Below, one piece after another: positions 26,620 to 35,393 of a stretch of DNA of 64,000 nucleotides. Below the pieces are notes generated by a model. The model saw only the letters and a list, made by a program, of their open reading frames with translations, was not told the DNA's origin and searched no databases. The position numbers and the translations under genes are program-made. This stretch comes from Vibrio spartinae (lineage in GTDB: Bacteria > Pseudomonadota > Gammaproteobacteria > Enterobacterales > Vibrionaceae), in assembly GCF_024347135.1 (NCBI RefSeq), contig NZ_AP024907.1, positions 3,029,001-3,093,000 on the forward strand, read 5' to 3'. Position 1 is the first letter of the stretch, and each line of letters begins with the position of its first letter.

Positions 26620-27393
26620 TTATTGTTCTTCCCGTTTAAACACCAACTCGGTTGCTGTGGACTCTCCTGCCTCATAACGATACCCGGCAACATCAAAGTC
26701 CAACAATTTCTCTACAGACGAAATCCGATTCTCAATAATATAACGAGCCATCATACCTCTTGCTTTTTTCGCATAGAAACTGATCACTTTATATTGACCA
26801 TTTTTGCAATCTTTAAACACTGGCGTGATCACTTGGGCATCCAATGCTTTAACATGAACCGATTTAAAATACTCGTTGGATGCGAGATTGACCAAAATGT
26901 TATCTCCCTGCGCCTGAATCGCCTCATTGAGCTTTTCAGTAATCACACTCCCCCAAAACTGATAGAGATTACTGCCACGAGGATTGGCCAGTTTGGTCCC
27001 CATTTCCAACCGATAAGGTTGCATTAAATCAAGGGGTTTTAGTAAACCATAAAGGCCAGACAACATCCGCAAATGCAACTGAGCATAATCCAGATCATCG
27101 TCAGAGAGGGTTTCCGCTTCAAGGCCCGTATAAACATCCCCTTTGAATGCCAGAATCGCTTGACGAGAATTTTCAAAAGAGAATGTGTTTTTCCACTCAG
27201 CGAATCGGGCGACATTGAGGCCGGCAATCTTATCACTCACTTTCATCAGTGAAGCAATATCAGCCGGGGTGAGCTGACGACAAACATCAATTAAAACTTC
27301 TGAATGTTCGAGCAATTCAGGGAGCGTATGTTTATCGGTCTTTAAAGGCGACTCATAATCCAGTGTTTTAGCGGGGGAAACGACGATTAACAT
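26620..27393 (-). CDS. yaaA: YaaA (DUF328), peroxide-stress protein
   Basis: A 257-residue YaaA protein: [17 protein letters not shown] at the N-terminus, [21 protein letters not shown] (~residue 110) and [17 protein letters not shown] (~205) are hallmark segments. In E. coli YaaA is under OxyR control and lowers free iron and DNA damage during peroxide stress; the fold binds DNA. The ATG has an aaagga site. It heads the yaaA - DUF5363 - tatD operon. No OxyR site was recognised by eye. Confidence 0.95.
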   Translation of the reverse strand: MLIVVSPAKTLDYESPLKTDKHTLPELLEHSEVLIDVCRQLTPADIASLMKVSDKIAGLNVARFAEWKNTFSFENSRQAILAFKGDVYTGLEAETLSDDDLDYAQLHLRMLSGLYGLLKPLDLMQPYRLEMGTKLANPRGSNLYQFWGSVITEKLNEAIQAQGDNILVNLASNEYFKSVHVKALDAQVITPVFKDCKNGQYKVISFYAKKARGMMARYIIENRISSVEKLLDFDVAGYRYEAGESTATELVFKREEQ

Positions 27394-27497
27394 ACTCTAT
27401 TCCTTTCTCTGCTGATCATTATATTGATGTTATATGTATGACGGTCATGACGAACCAGTTTCACAGTGAATCTGGCACGTTCTATTGCATAGCGTAC

Positions 27498-27530
27498 AAA
27501 AAAAGCCATGCGTTGTCTGCATGGCTTTTT
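27498..27530 (-). terminator. Terminator of the alanine symporter gene
   Basis: Perfect 12-bp stem AAAAAGCCATGC (27500-27511) / GCATGGCTTTTT (27519-27530) with a seven-base loop. T runs flank it on both strands; it lies 28 bases from the symporter stop. Confidence 0.92.
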
Positions 27531-27558
27531 CAATCCTTATTATTGGTTTTACCGATAA

Positions 27559-28986
27559 TTAATCTTTCGGGTTTTCCCAGATGCCTTCTTCTAACTGAGA
27601 TTGCAATTCAGGGTAGTCCTTCACATTAAAAGTTGGTAGTTTTCCGGCTTTCAATTGGCGGTTATAGTCTTTTGCCAATTTCACCACAATGCCGGATAAC
27701 AACAGAATCGCAATCAGATTCACAATTGCCATCAGTCCCATGGAGACATCAGCCATCGACCAAACGGTCGGCAATGTTGCTAAAGAACCAAACATAACCA
27801 TTGCAAGGAAAACGATCCGGAAAATCGCTAAGCCTCTTTTATTGTTGTGTTCCAAGAACACCAAGTTCGTCTCAGCATAAGAGTAGTTGGCAATAATTGA
27901 CGTGAAAGCAAAAAAGAAAATGGCAAAGGCAACAAAAATACTGCCCCATGCACCAACCTGAGAATCCAACGCACGCTGGGTTAATTCAATCCCGGTAATT
28001 TCACCATGCGGCACGTACTCACCTGACATCAAGATAATCGCAACCGTGGCAGAGCAGATCACGATGGTATCAATAAACACGCCCAGCATCTGTACATACC
28101 CCTGAGATGCAGGATGCGGTGGATACGGTGTAGCCGTTGCAGCTGCATTCGGCGCCGACCCCATCCCGGCCTCATTTGAAAACAGTCCACGTTTGACACC
28201 ATTGATCATCGCTTGAGCAATCATGTAGCCCAAACCACCGGCAGCAGCTTCCTGAAAACCAAAAGCACTTTTAAAAATTAGGCTAAAGACTGCTGGAAGC
28301 TTATCAAGATTCGTTAGCATAATGAAAACCGCAATCGCCAAATAGGCCAAAGCCATCACCGGAACAATTAATTCAGCCGTACGAGCAATTTTCCGGATAC
28401 CACCGAAAATCACAAACGCGGCTAAAATCACAATGCCAATGCCGATATGCATCGGTTCATAACCAAATGCGGTATTCATAGCATTGGTAATCGAGTTGGC
28501 CTGCACAGCATTGAAAACCAGACCGAATGCAATCATCAGGAAGATGGAGAACAACACGCCCATCCAACGCATCCCCAAGCCTTTCTCCATGTAATAAGCG
28601 GGGCCACCACGATAGTTACCATCGCGATCTTTGGTCTTATACAATTGCGCTAATGTACTTTCGGCAAAGGACGTCGCCATCCCGACCATCGCAGTCATCC
28701 ACATCCAAAAAATGGCGCCCGGTCCACCGGCTGTCAGTGCCACAGCAACCCCTGCCATGTTTCCGGTTCCGACTCTGGCAGCGAGACTGGTACATAATGC
28801 CTGAAAAGAAGAAATGCCTGCCTTATCTGATTTACGGCTATTTTTCAACACACTGAACATATGGCGGAAATGACGAATTTGAATAAATTCAAGTCGGATA
28901 GTAAAGTAAATCCCGACGCCCACCAATAGATAAACAAGGATTGACCCCCAAAGCAGGTCATTTAATAAGTTGATTAAGTCTGTCAC
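27559..28986 (-). CDS. AGCS-family sodium:alanine symporter
   Basis: A 475-residue inner-membrane amino-acid carrier of the AGCS (AlsT/DagA/YaaJ) family, with about ten hydrophobic segments. The family signature GTGNMAGVAVALTAGGPGAI (~residue 73) and FSNEAGMGSAPNAAA (~270) are intact. Substrate is probably alanine or glycine with sodium. The start is GTG at 28986 with an aagagg site; this site can pair with a nearby upstream segment. No glycine-riboswitch core is visible upstream. Confidence 0.92.
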   Translation of the reverse strand: MTDLINLLNDLLWGSILVYLLVGVGIYFTIRLEFIQIRHFRHMFSVLKNSRKSDKAGISSFQALCTSLAARVGTGNMAGVAVALTAGGPGAIFWMWMTAMVGMATSFAESTLAQLYKTKDRDGNYRGGPAYYMEKGLGMRWMGVLFSIFLMIAFGLVFNAVQANSITNAMNTAFGYEPMHIGIGIVILAAFVIFGGIRKIARTAELIVPVMALAYLAIAVFIMLTNLDKLPAVFSLIFKSAFGFQEAAAGGLGYMIAQAMINGVKRGLFSNEAGMGSAPNAAATATPYPPHPASQGYVQMLGVFIDTIVICSATVAIILMSGEYVPHGEITGIELTQRALDSQVGAWGSIFVAFAIFFFAFTSIIANYSYAETNLVFLEHNNKRGLAIFRIVFLAMVMFGSLATLPTVWSMADVSMGLMAIVNLIAILLLSGIVVKLAKDYNRQLKAGKLPTFNVKDYPELQSQLEEGIWENPKD

Positions 28987-29659
28987 AAGAACCTCTTTAA
29001 GAGTTCAGAGCATAAATTTGCTCTACACCATCACTTGATATGTCCCTATCTTATAATAATTTAATTTAGCAACAGTCCCTGTTGTTTCTCGCATATATAT
29101 CCGAATAAATCGCAAACACATTCACTCAGCGCGGAAGATAATGCTATCGAATAAACAAAAAATCAATACACAACACTGTTCGCAAAAGCTATTTTTATAA
29201 TCATACACACAACAAAACAATACGAACTAAAAACAAATAATTAACATTTATTTAAAATAACACTTTACAAACCGGTTAAAAAAAGCGAATTTTAGAGCGA
29301 CAGAGGCATTGCATGATTCAAGCGTTTCACCAATGTTGACAGTTACCGAAGACGTTACCGAAGACAAGTCACCTGATTCGCTTAGAACATCACCTCAACA
29401 TTGACACATTCAGTTGTCTATCACTCAAATTTGTTAACAATCTCAGAAAAATTTGCAGTATACTCGCGACGCTCAGTAGCACAAAAAACGTACAGATTTA
29501 TTTCTCTCAGTATGAAAATAGGGATCTTTGTTCAGAAATAAGTCATCAAATCGAAACAAATGAGAAACATATCATAGATATACTTACTGCGATTGTGATA
29601 TTTAAGACTCATACAGAGCAGATTTCGTCATAGAGCATACATAATAAAAGAGGCTAATT
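28987..29659. other. AT-rich intergenic region before the DUF3545 gene
   Basis: About 670 bases. It holds the symporter promoter (minus strand), an AGAGCA/TGCTCT hairpin (29007-29024), a perfect tandem duplication of 12 bases GTTACCGAAGAC (29342-29365) and, around 29433-29466, a TTAACA ... TATACT pair with 19-base spacing that could be the DUF3545 promoter. No further gene is supported. Confidence 0.55.
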
Positions 29660-29839
29660 ATGGATGATTTGCACTTTGAAGATATACTTGAAAAAGAGAT
29701 TAGTAAAATCCGAGTAACCCGCTCTAAACCAACAAAGCGAATGTGGAGAGAAATAGAAGCAATACGCGATAAACGTCGATTACAGAAAGAATTAATGGAA
29801 ATTGATATCAGTCTTGAACTCGATGATATCGATATCTGA
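29660..29839 (+). CDS. 59-residue DUF3545-like small protein
   Basis: A small gene with an agagg site before the ATG at 29660. The highly charged product starts MDDLHFEDILEKEISKIR and contains SKPTKRMWREIEAIRDKRR, then an acidic end (SLELDDIDI). This pattern is that of the DUF3545 family of vibrios and relatives. No function is known to me. It is a single gene ended by a perfect terminator shared with the convergent hemerythrin gene. Confidence 0.8.
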   Translation: MDDLHFEDILEKEISKIRVTRSKPTKRMWREIEAIRDKRRLQKELMEIDISLELDDIDI

Positions 29840-29843
29840 GAAA

Positions 29844-29875
29844 GTAAAAAGGTTCCCTCTCGGGAACCTTTTTAC
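29844..29875. terminator. Bidirectional terminator, DUF3545 / hemerythrin
   Basis: Perfect 14-bp stem GTAAAAAGGTTCCC (29844-29857) / GGGAACCTTTTTAC (29862-29875) with a TCTC loop. It gives a T run on either strand, between convergent genes that end at 29839 and 29879. Confidence 0.93.
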
Positions 29876-29878
29876 TTA

Positions 29879-30430
29879 TTACTTACTTTCCAGCATCTCT
29901 TCTCTCACGAGCTGAGCGAGCTGTTTATATCGATCTGCAATGGTCTCACCAAAAACGGGGTCATCTTCGTTTTGCGTCCATTTCCCTTCTACATGCTGCC
30001 AATCCTCAACAGTAAAGGTCTGCTTAATCAGCGGTAAAATTTCTTTTTCTTCCAAATCCAAATGACGTTTCTGTTCCACAATAAAATCAGATAACTGATT
30101 AATAAATACATCCTGAGGGACAATTACGTCCTGCAAAATCATATCAATCACGCCAAGAAACTCATGGGTTTTCTCCGACAGATTACGATGGTCAGCTTCC
30201 AGATCAGCGATATACTCCCTTTCCCCGTACTTTTCCATATAGTACTGGTAGATTAAATCCTCTTTTGGATGGTGTGCGGCTTCTGAATGTGAACACAAAT
30301 AATCGACAATCTCTTTAATCAGGGAATAATTGACCGCCTGTTCATTCTTCAGTGTTTGCAACTTCCGCTTGAGGATGGCTAATAACCGGGTCATGTAACC
30401 ATGTTCCCGACGAATCCGTTCTATCATCAT
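29879..30430 (-). CDS. Hemerythrin (HHE)-domain protein
   Basis: A 183-residue four-helix protein of the HHE/hemerythrin type. Likely iron ligands are spread as in the family: HGYMTRLL (residue 10), HSEAAHHPKEDLIY (~48), HRNLSEKTHEF (~78) and RHLDLEEKEI (~125). Such proteins bind a di-iron centre and sense or handle oxygen, nitric oxide or iron. The frame opens at 30451, but the ATG at 30430 has a gagagg site. It is convergent with DUF3545; ung lies upstream on the same strand with ~100 bases between. Confidence 0.85.
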   Translation of the reverse strand: MMIERIRREHGYMTRLLAILKRKLQTLKNEQAVNYSLIKEIVDYLCSHSEAAHHPKEDLIYQYYMEKYGEREYIADLEADHRNLSEKTHEFLGVIDMILQDVIVPQDVFINQLSDFIVEQKRHLDLEEKEILPLIKQTFTVEDWQHVEGKWTQNEDDPVFGETIADRYKQLAQLVREEMLESK

Positions 30431-30532
30431 GTCGCCTCTCCGGTTCATCATATGATAAACAAATTGTATATAACTTATCGGGGAACTGATTTGATTCTGG
30501 TCGTAAAAAATACAATTTCTCTCAGTGATGCT

Positions 30533-31210
30533 CTAATCCAGAATAGGCTGCCAGTTGATCGGTGTCTCACCATGTTCTTGAAGATACTGATTTGCTTTAG
30601 AAAAATGTTTACAGCCAAAAAAGCCGCGATGTGCCGATAAAGGAGAAGGATGTGGCGCAGTCAAAACACAATGTTTTTGACGATCAATGAAATGCCCCTT
30701 TTTCTGCGCATGAGCGCCCCACAGGAGAAAGACCACGTCTTGCTGATGCTGGTTAATTGCTGCAATCACTTTGTCTGTAAACGTCTCCCAGCCGGTACCT
30801 GCATGAGAATGAGCTTGACCTTGTTCGACGGTTAAAACGGTATTAAGCAAGAACACGCCTTGCTCAGCCCAACTTTTCAAATAACCATGCTCCGGTATCG
30901 AAAAACCGGGAATATCTTGAACAAGCTCTTTATACATATTGGCTAAGGAAGGCGGTGTTTTCACGCCCGGCAACACCGAAAAACACAGTCCATGAGCCTG
31001 ATTCGGCCCGTGATACGGATCTTGTCCAAGGATGACAACCTTCACTTCACTGAATTCCGTATAACGAAAAGCGTTAAACACTTCTTTCGCTGGCGGATAA
31101 ATGACCTTTCCTCGCTGACGCTCTTTTTCTACATAAGTAAGCGTTTCTTGAAAATAAGGCTGTTGTTTTTCCGCACCGATAACATCGTGCCACGTCAGTG
31201 AGTGTGTCAT
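30533..31210 (-). CDS. ung: Uracil-DNA glycosylase Ung
   Basis: Ung removes uracil from DNA, starting base-excision repair. The 225-residue protein has the water-activating motif GQDPYH (D64, same number as E. coli) and the DNA-intercalating loop HPSPLSA (H186). Length and both motifs match. The ATG has an aggatgg site. The endonuclease IV gene nfo, acting on the abasic sites Ung makes, lies just upstream on the same strand. Confidence 0.97.
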   Translation of the reverse strand: MTHSLTWHDVIGAEKQQPYFQETLTYVEKERQRGKVIYPPAKEVFNAFRYTEFSEVKVVILGQDPYHGPNQAHGLCFSVLPGVKTPPSLANMYKELVQDIPGFSIPEHGYLKSWAEQGVFLLNTVLTVEQGQAHSHAGTGWETFTDKVIAAINQHQQDVVFLLWGAHAQKKGHFIDRQKHCVLTAPHPSPLSAHRGFFGCKHFSKANQYLQEHGETPINWQPILD

Positions 31211-31294
31211 GAACCATCCTAAAATAATGTCGAGAATGGTTCTATTCTACTCATAAAAAGAATCGAGTTGCACCAACAAAGAGGTTAATCCGTT

Positions 31295-31411
31295 TTATCG
31301 ACCCCGTGGTGGCACAACACTGCGATGACGTCCACCCGGACCAGAAACATGACGGTTCGGTATCGGTAAAGGAGATGACGGGCGGGATATTGAATGGATC
31401 ATGCATGGCAT
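31295..31411 (-). CDS. Candidate 38-residue Pro/Arg-rich small protein
   Basis: A short frame after nfo with a strong Shine-Dalgarno (ctggagg, five bases before the ATG at 31411). The product (start MPCMIHSISRPSSPLPIPNR, then HVSGPGGRHRSVV and a basic end) is basic and rich in Pro, Ser and Arg. It lies between nfo (stop 31479) and ung (start 31210). I do not recognise a family; the good initiation site is the main support. It could also be a chance frame. Confidence 0.42.
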   Translation of the reverse strand: MPCMIHSISRPSSPLPIPNRHVSGPGGRHRSVVPPRGR

Positions 31412-31478
31412 AACGGCCTCCAGAGACATAATGTCTGAAAATAAAACACCCAATATTCCATGAAAAAAATATGCCAAG

Positions 31479-32357
31479 TTATGCGGGGACAATTTCTGAA
31501 TGAACTGTGGCAGCATAATCCCGTAATGTCTGGATTTCTTGCGGCCATAACTCTGGTTTAATTGTCTCTAAAATCAATGGGATATTATTGAATCGTGGGT
31601 CTTTGGCTATATATTCAAAACATGTCCAACCAATCATCCCTTCGCCCAATGAATGATGACGATCAACGCGGCCCCCCAGATCGATTTTTGAATCATTAAG
31701 ATGCATTGCTCTGAGGTAGTGCATCCCAACATGTTGATCAAATTCAGTAAATGTTTGCTGACAAGCTTTTGCCGTTCTCAGATCATATCCAGCGGCAAAT
31801 AAGTGGCAGGTATCCAGACACACACCGACGCGTTCCTTGTCATCGACCAACTCAATAATTCGAGCCAGATGTTCGAACCGCCAGCCAAGATTACTGCCCT
31901 GTCCTGCCGTATTCTCAATCACGGCAATCACTTCAGGCACCTGTTGATGAGCGAGATTAATCGATGCGGCAATGGTTTCCAGACACGCATCTTCACTGAT
32001 CCGGTTCAGATGACTACCCGGATGAAAATTCAGTAAGCGTAGTCCGAGCAACTGGCACCGCTCCATTTCATCAATGAAAGCAGCCCGTGATTTTTCCAGC
32101 TTTTCTGGATCCGGTGTCCCTAAATTAATTAAATAGGAGTCATGCGGCAGAATATGTTGGGGTTCAAATCCATATGTCCGGCAGTTCACCCGAAATGCAT
32201 CAATGGAACTTTGCAACAACGGTTTAGCCTGCCACTGCCGCTGATTCTTGGTAAAAAGTGCAAAACTATTCGCACCGATCTCGTATGCACGAAGTGGTGC
32301 ATTTTCAACACCACCAGCGGCTGAAACATGGGCACCGATAAATTTTTGCTCTTGCAT
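31479..32357 (-). CDS. nfo: Endonuclease IV (abasic-site endonuclease)
   Basis: Nfo cuts 5' of abasic sites and repairs oxidised 3' ends. The 292-residue TIM-barrel protein shows the zinc-ligand segments in order: LPHDSY (~residue 70), NFHPGSH (~109), VIENTAGQG (~145), [13 protein letters not shown] (~180), HLNDSK (~217), [11 protein letters not shown] (~230) and LETIKP (~262). The ATG has a gaggtg site. The gene is divergent from grcA with ~300 bases between and lies upstream of ung. Confidence 0.97.
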   Translation of the reverse strand: MQEQKFIGAHVSAAGGVENAPLRAYEIGANSFALFTKNQRQWQAKPLLQSSIDAFRVNCRTYGFEPQHILPHDSYLINLGTPDPEKLEKSRAAFIDEMERCQLLGLRLLNFHPGSHLNRISEDACLETIAASINLAHQQVPEVIAVIENTAGQGSNLGWRFEHLARIIELVDDKERVGVCLDTCHLFAAGYDLRTAKACQQTFTEFDQHVGMHYLRAMHLNDSKIDLGGRVDRHHSLGEGMIGWTCFEYIAKDPRFNNIPLILETIKPELWPQEIQTLRDYAATVHSEIVPA

Positions 32358-32498
32358 TGAATCACCTCACATCCACGAATTGAGTTGATATACCCATTTC
32401 TTCACTCAGTTTTTTGTTGTAAATTTACTACACCAGAATATTTTAAAATAATTTTTAAATATTAAAAAAAATTTAAATTTATATTTTTTAATAGCTTA

Positions 32499-32512
32499 TT
32501 GACAAAAATCAA
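32499..32512 (+). promoter_or_regulatory. Upstream FNR box of grcA
   Basis: TTGACAAAAATCAA differs by one base from the FNR consensus TTGAT-N4-ATCAA. Its centre is 53 bases upstream of the second box. Confidence 0.75.
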
Positions 32513-32551
32513 TAAAACAGCATCGAACCACCTCGATTTTACTGTTATTTT

Positions 32552-32565
32552 TTGACTTATATCAA
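32552..32565 (+). promoter_or_regulatory. Downstream FNR box of grcA (class II position)
   Basis: TTGACTTATATCAA, one base from the FNR consensus. Its centre is about 41 bases upstream of the start expected from TATACA at 32588-32593, the usual place for an FNR activator site. Confidence 0.82.
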
Positions 32566-32661
32566 TACAATAAGAAAGGTTATTTGCTATACAATACTTA
32601 ACTCGACTTATTTTGAAAGTTAACACCAATCAGCGCCACATCAGTGGATGAGGAGAAAGCA

Positions 32662-33039
32662 ATGCTTCAAGGTATCCAAATTACAAAAGCCGCGAATGAC
32701 AATCTGATCAATTCTATCTGGTTACTTGACCAAGAAAAAAACGAAGCACGTTGCATGGCAGCAACCGCCGGTTATCAATACGATCAAGTCATTCCTGCCA
32801 GCGATCTGGGTGAGTATGAATCTCGCGAACTCGCTATTGAAAAAGCACCACGTATTGAAGGCGGTCAGCATCTGAACGTCAATGTCTTGAAAAGAGAGAC
32901 GCTGGAAGATGCTGTTGCACATCCAGAAAAATACCCACAATTAACGATTCGTGTCTCTGGTTATGCCGTGCGTTTCAACTCACTGACTCCGGAACAGCAA
33001 CGTGACGTCATCGCACGTACTTTCACAGAATCGCTGTAA
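32662..33039 (+). CDS. grcA: Autonomous glycyl radical cofactor GrcA (YfiD)
   Basis: GrcA is a small stand-in for the damaged C-terminus of pyruvate formate-lyase; it restores activity after oxygen exposure. The 125-residue protein keeps the radical-bearing segment [12 protein letters not shown] (G100) and [17 protein letters not shown] at the end. The frame opens at a GTG at 32644, but the ATG at 32662 has a good gaggag site and gives the family N-terminus ([15 protein letters not shown]). Two FNR boxes upstream point to anaerobic induction. Confidence 0.96.
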   Translation: MLQGIQITKAANDNLINSIWLLDQEKNEARCMAATAGYQYDQVIPASDLGEYESRELAIEKAPRIEGGQHLNVNVLKRETLEDAVAHPEKYPQLTIRVSGYAVRFNSLTPEQQRDVIARTFTESL

Positions 33040-33100
33040 TTTTATGAGAAACCAAGCATAGTCAATAACAACTTGCTTGGATGCCTCGACAGGCCATCAA

Positions 33101-33127
33101 AAACGGCACCTTTCGGTGCCGTTTTTT
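33101..33127. terminator. Terminator between grcA and thrC
   Basis: Perfect 10-bp stem AAACGGCACC (33101-33110) / GGTGCCGTTT (33115-33124) with a TTTC loop and a T run to 33127. It lies between convergent genes and has T runs on both strands. Confidence 0.92.
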
Positions 33128-33137
33128 TGTGTGATAT

Positions 33138-34421
33138 TTATGACTGGACTCGACGTAAAATCGTTTTCAGTGCCTCAAAATCATCATCAATTTCTTCAGA
33201 AAGCAGTGCCATTTGGGCATGTTTTGCCAATGGTCCCGGCAACGGGATATCGGTCTCTAGAATCTCATCGACAACTTCTTTAAATTTCGCAGGATGAGCG
33301 GTACAGAGGAATAACCCCGTCTCTCCCGGTTGTCGTTGTTGCTCTAAAGTTCGATAGGCAATCGCACCATGCGGCTCACACAAATAGCCCAACTCATAAA
33401 GCTCACGTACCGATGCTGCACTTTGCTCATCCGTAACCGCGCCTTTGCCAAGCGTTTCTAAGCCCCATCCCTGAAGACGGCATAACTCTTCAATGCGTGG
33501 CCAGTTATTTGGCTGGCTCACATCCATTGCATTGGATGTCGTGGCAATCGTAGCTTTCGGTTCCCACTTACCGGTTTCCAAATAACGCGGTACAGTATCA
33601 TTCACATTGGTTGCCGCGATAAAACGCTGAATTGGCAATCCCAATGCTTTGGCTAACATGCCAGCCGTCAAATTACCAAAATTACCACTTGGTACAGAAA
33701 CAACCAGATTTTCGCGCTCTGCTTTACTCATTTGAGCCGCTGCTTCAAAGTAGTAACAAATCTGAGCCATCAAGCGGCTGATGTTAATTGAGTTGGCAGA
33801 ATTCAACCCGACTTCATCACGCAGTGCCTGATCATCAAAGGCTTTTTTCACCAAAGCCTGACATGCATCGAAATCACTGTGAATGGCAACGGTATGGATG
33901 TTTTTACCCAGTGTGCAGAATAACTTTTCTTGCAACGGACTAATCTTTCCTTTCGGATATAAGATCACAACCTGAATATTCTCCATGCCATAGAAAGCAT
34001 GTGCCACGGCGGCACCGGTATCACCGGATGTTGCCGTCAGAATGGTGATTTTTCCACCATTTGATACGACAGCCAAGGACTGAGCCATGAAACGCCCCCC
34101 AAAGTCTTTAAAAGCCAATGTCGGGCCGTGGAACAGCTCTAATGCGTAAACCTGATCTTTCACCTTCTGGATCGGTGCAGGAAACTGAAACGCATTCTCG
34201 ACCAAAGTCTTCACCGCTTCAGGAGACAGCTCATCACCAATCAATGCAGACAGAATTTTTGCACTGCGGGAGACAAAATCCTCAGCTAACAATGCATCAA
34301 TATCATCAAACCGAGGGAGTTCTGATGGGAAAAATAGTCCTTGATTACGGCCAAGCCCCTGACGGACAGCCTGACCAAAAGAAACCTGCTCATCATTCTC
34401 TTTAATATTATAAAGCTTCAT
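33138..34421 (-). CDS. thrC: Threonine synthase
   Basis: ThrC turns O-phosphohomoserine into threonine with PLP. The 427-residue protein has [13 protein letters not shown], with the PLP lysine at K105, and [15 protein letters not shown] (~residue 135). It is the last gene of the thr operon; its ATG overlaps the thrB stop (ATGA), showing translational coupling. Confidence 0.97.
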   Translation of the reverse strand: MKLYNIKENDEQVSFGQAVRQGLGRNQGLFFPSELPRFDDIDALLAEDFVSRSAKILSALIGDELSPEAVKTLVENAFQFPAPIQKVKDQVYALELFHGPTLAFKDFGGRFMAQSLAVVSNGGKITILTATSGDTGAAVAHAFYGMENIQVVILYPKGKISPLQEKLFCTLGKNIHTVAIHSDFDACQALVKKAFDDQALRDEVGLNSANSINISRLMAQICYYFEAAAQMSKAERENLVVSVPSGNFGNLTAGMLAKALGLPIQRFIAATNVNDTVPRYLETGKWEPKATIATTSNAMDVSQPNNWPRIEELCRLQGWGLETLGKGAVTDEQSAASVRELYELGYLCEPHGAIAYRTLEQQRQPGETGLFLCTAHPAKFKEVVDEILETDIPLPGPLAKHAQMALLSEEIDDDFEALKTILRRVQS

Positions 34422-35389
34422 AGCTTACTTCCTGTCTGTTTGGAGCCTTGCTTATTCAGGCGACAAATATGGACGAATCCACTTTCATTCTGTACATAAT
34501 TCTGTTCGAGCCATTGAGCGACACGTTCTGCGACATCACGCTCCCGGCAGACACTAAACAACGTTGGACCACTTCCGGAAATCCCCGTTGCTAAAGCACC
34601 GGCTGAAGCCGCATACTGGCGAGCCGCAGCAAAACCGGGCAGCAGTTTCTCACGGTATGGTTCGGCAATCACATCTTTAATCATTTTTGCCGCCAACTCC
34701 GGCTGATTCGAGTGACAAGCATGGATAAAACCGGACAAATAACGACCATGCGCAATGATGTCCTGACGCCGATATTGGGCCGGTAAAATGGCGCGCGCTT
34801 CAGCAGTCGAGACTTTGATTCCCGGATAAGCCATCACCCAGAACCAATCATCAAAACAAGGCACTTCTTGGCTGATAATTCCCAGTTCTTCAATCATCAG
34901 TTGCACGCCGCCAAGATAGCACGGTGCAACATTATCATAATGAACGCCACCGGAGATCTGTCCTTCCATCTCGCCCATCAGCGCAAGGAGTTCCGTCTCA
35001 TTCAAAGGATGACCATGAAACTGATTCAGGGCATCCAATGCTGCCACAATCGAACAGGCGCTCGAGCCAAGTCCTGAGCCGATTGGCATGTTTTTCTCAA
35101 GTGTCATTTCAAGCGGTTTTAAATCAACCGCTTTCTTTTTCAGTTCTCGTCCAAAAACAACCCAGCAATCATAGACAATATTGTCTTGCGGATTGGCTGG
35201 TAATTTATCCACAAAGCGCCCGACAGCGTTGAGAGAAAACGCAGCCTCGCCGCTTTTCACTTCCACACGATCGCCAAGCAATGTGCCGTCTACCGGAGAC
35301 ACCGCAGCGCCCAGAACATCAAATCCGACACTGACATTGCCGATAGAAGCCGGTGCATAGATCACCACACTCTCTTGTTGTGTGCTCAT
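34418..35389 (-). CDS. thrB: Homoserine kinase
   Basis: ThrB phosphorylates homoserine. The 323-residue GHMP kinase has the ATP-binding loop [18 protein letters not shown] (~residues 95-112) and the C-terminal [12 protein letters not shown] (~270). It starts four bases after the thrA stop and overlaps thrC by four bases. Order thrA-thrB-thrC is as in E. coli. Confidence 0.97.
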   Translation of the reverse strand: MSTQQESVVIYAPASIGNVSVGFDVLGAAVSPVDGTLLGDRVEVKSGEAAFSLNAVGRFVDKLPANPQDNIVYDCWVVFGRELKKKAVDLKPLEMTLEKNMPIGSGLGSSACSIVAALDALNQFHGHPLNETELLALMGEMEGQISGGVHYDNVAPCYLGGVQLMIEELGIISQEVPCFDDWFWVMAYPGIKVSTAEARAILPAQYRRQDIIAHGRYLSGFIHACHSNQPELAAKMIKDVIAEPYREKLLPGFAAARQYAASAGALATGISGSGPTLFSVCRERDVAERVAQWLEQNYVQNESGFVHICRLNKQGSKQTGSKL

Positions 35390-35393
35390 AAAA

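Larger units (their letters stand above)
32358..32661. other. nfo-grcA intergenic region with the grcA promoter
   Basis: About 300 very A/T-rich bases. It contains two FNR-type boxes (listed separately) and a -10-like TATACA (32588-32593) placed for a start near 32600, about 60 bases before the grcA ATG. No other gene is seen. Confidence 0.7.

Noticed and set aside
28987..29120. Possible glycine riboswitch before the sodium:alanine symporter
   Set aside because: Some Vibrio symporter genes have one, but the conserved glycine-aptamer sequences are absent here.
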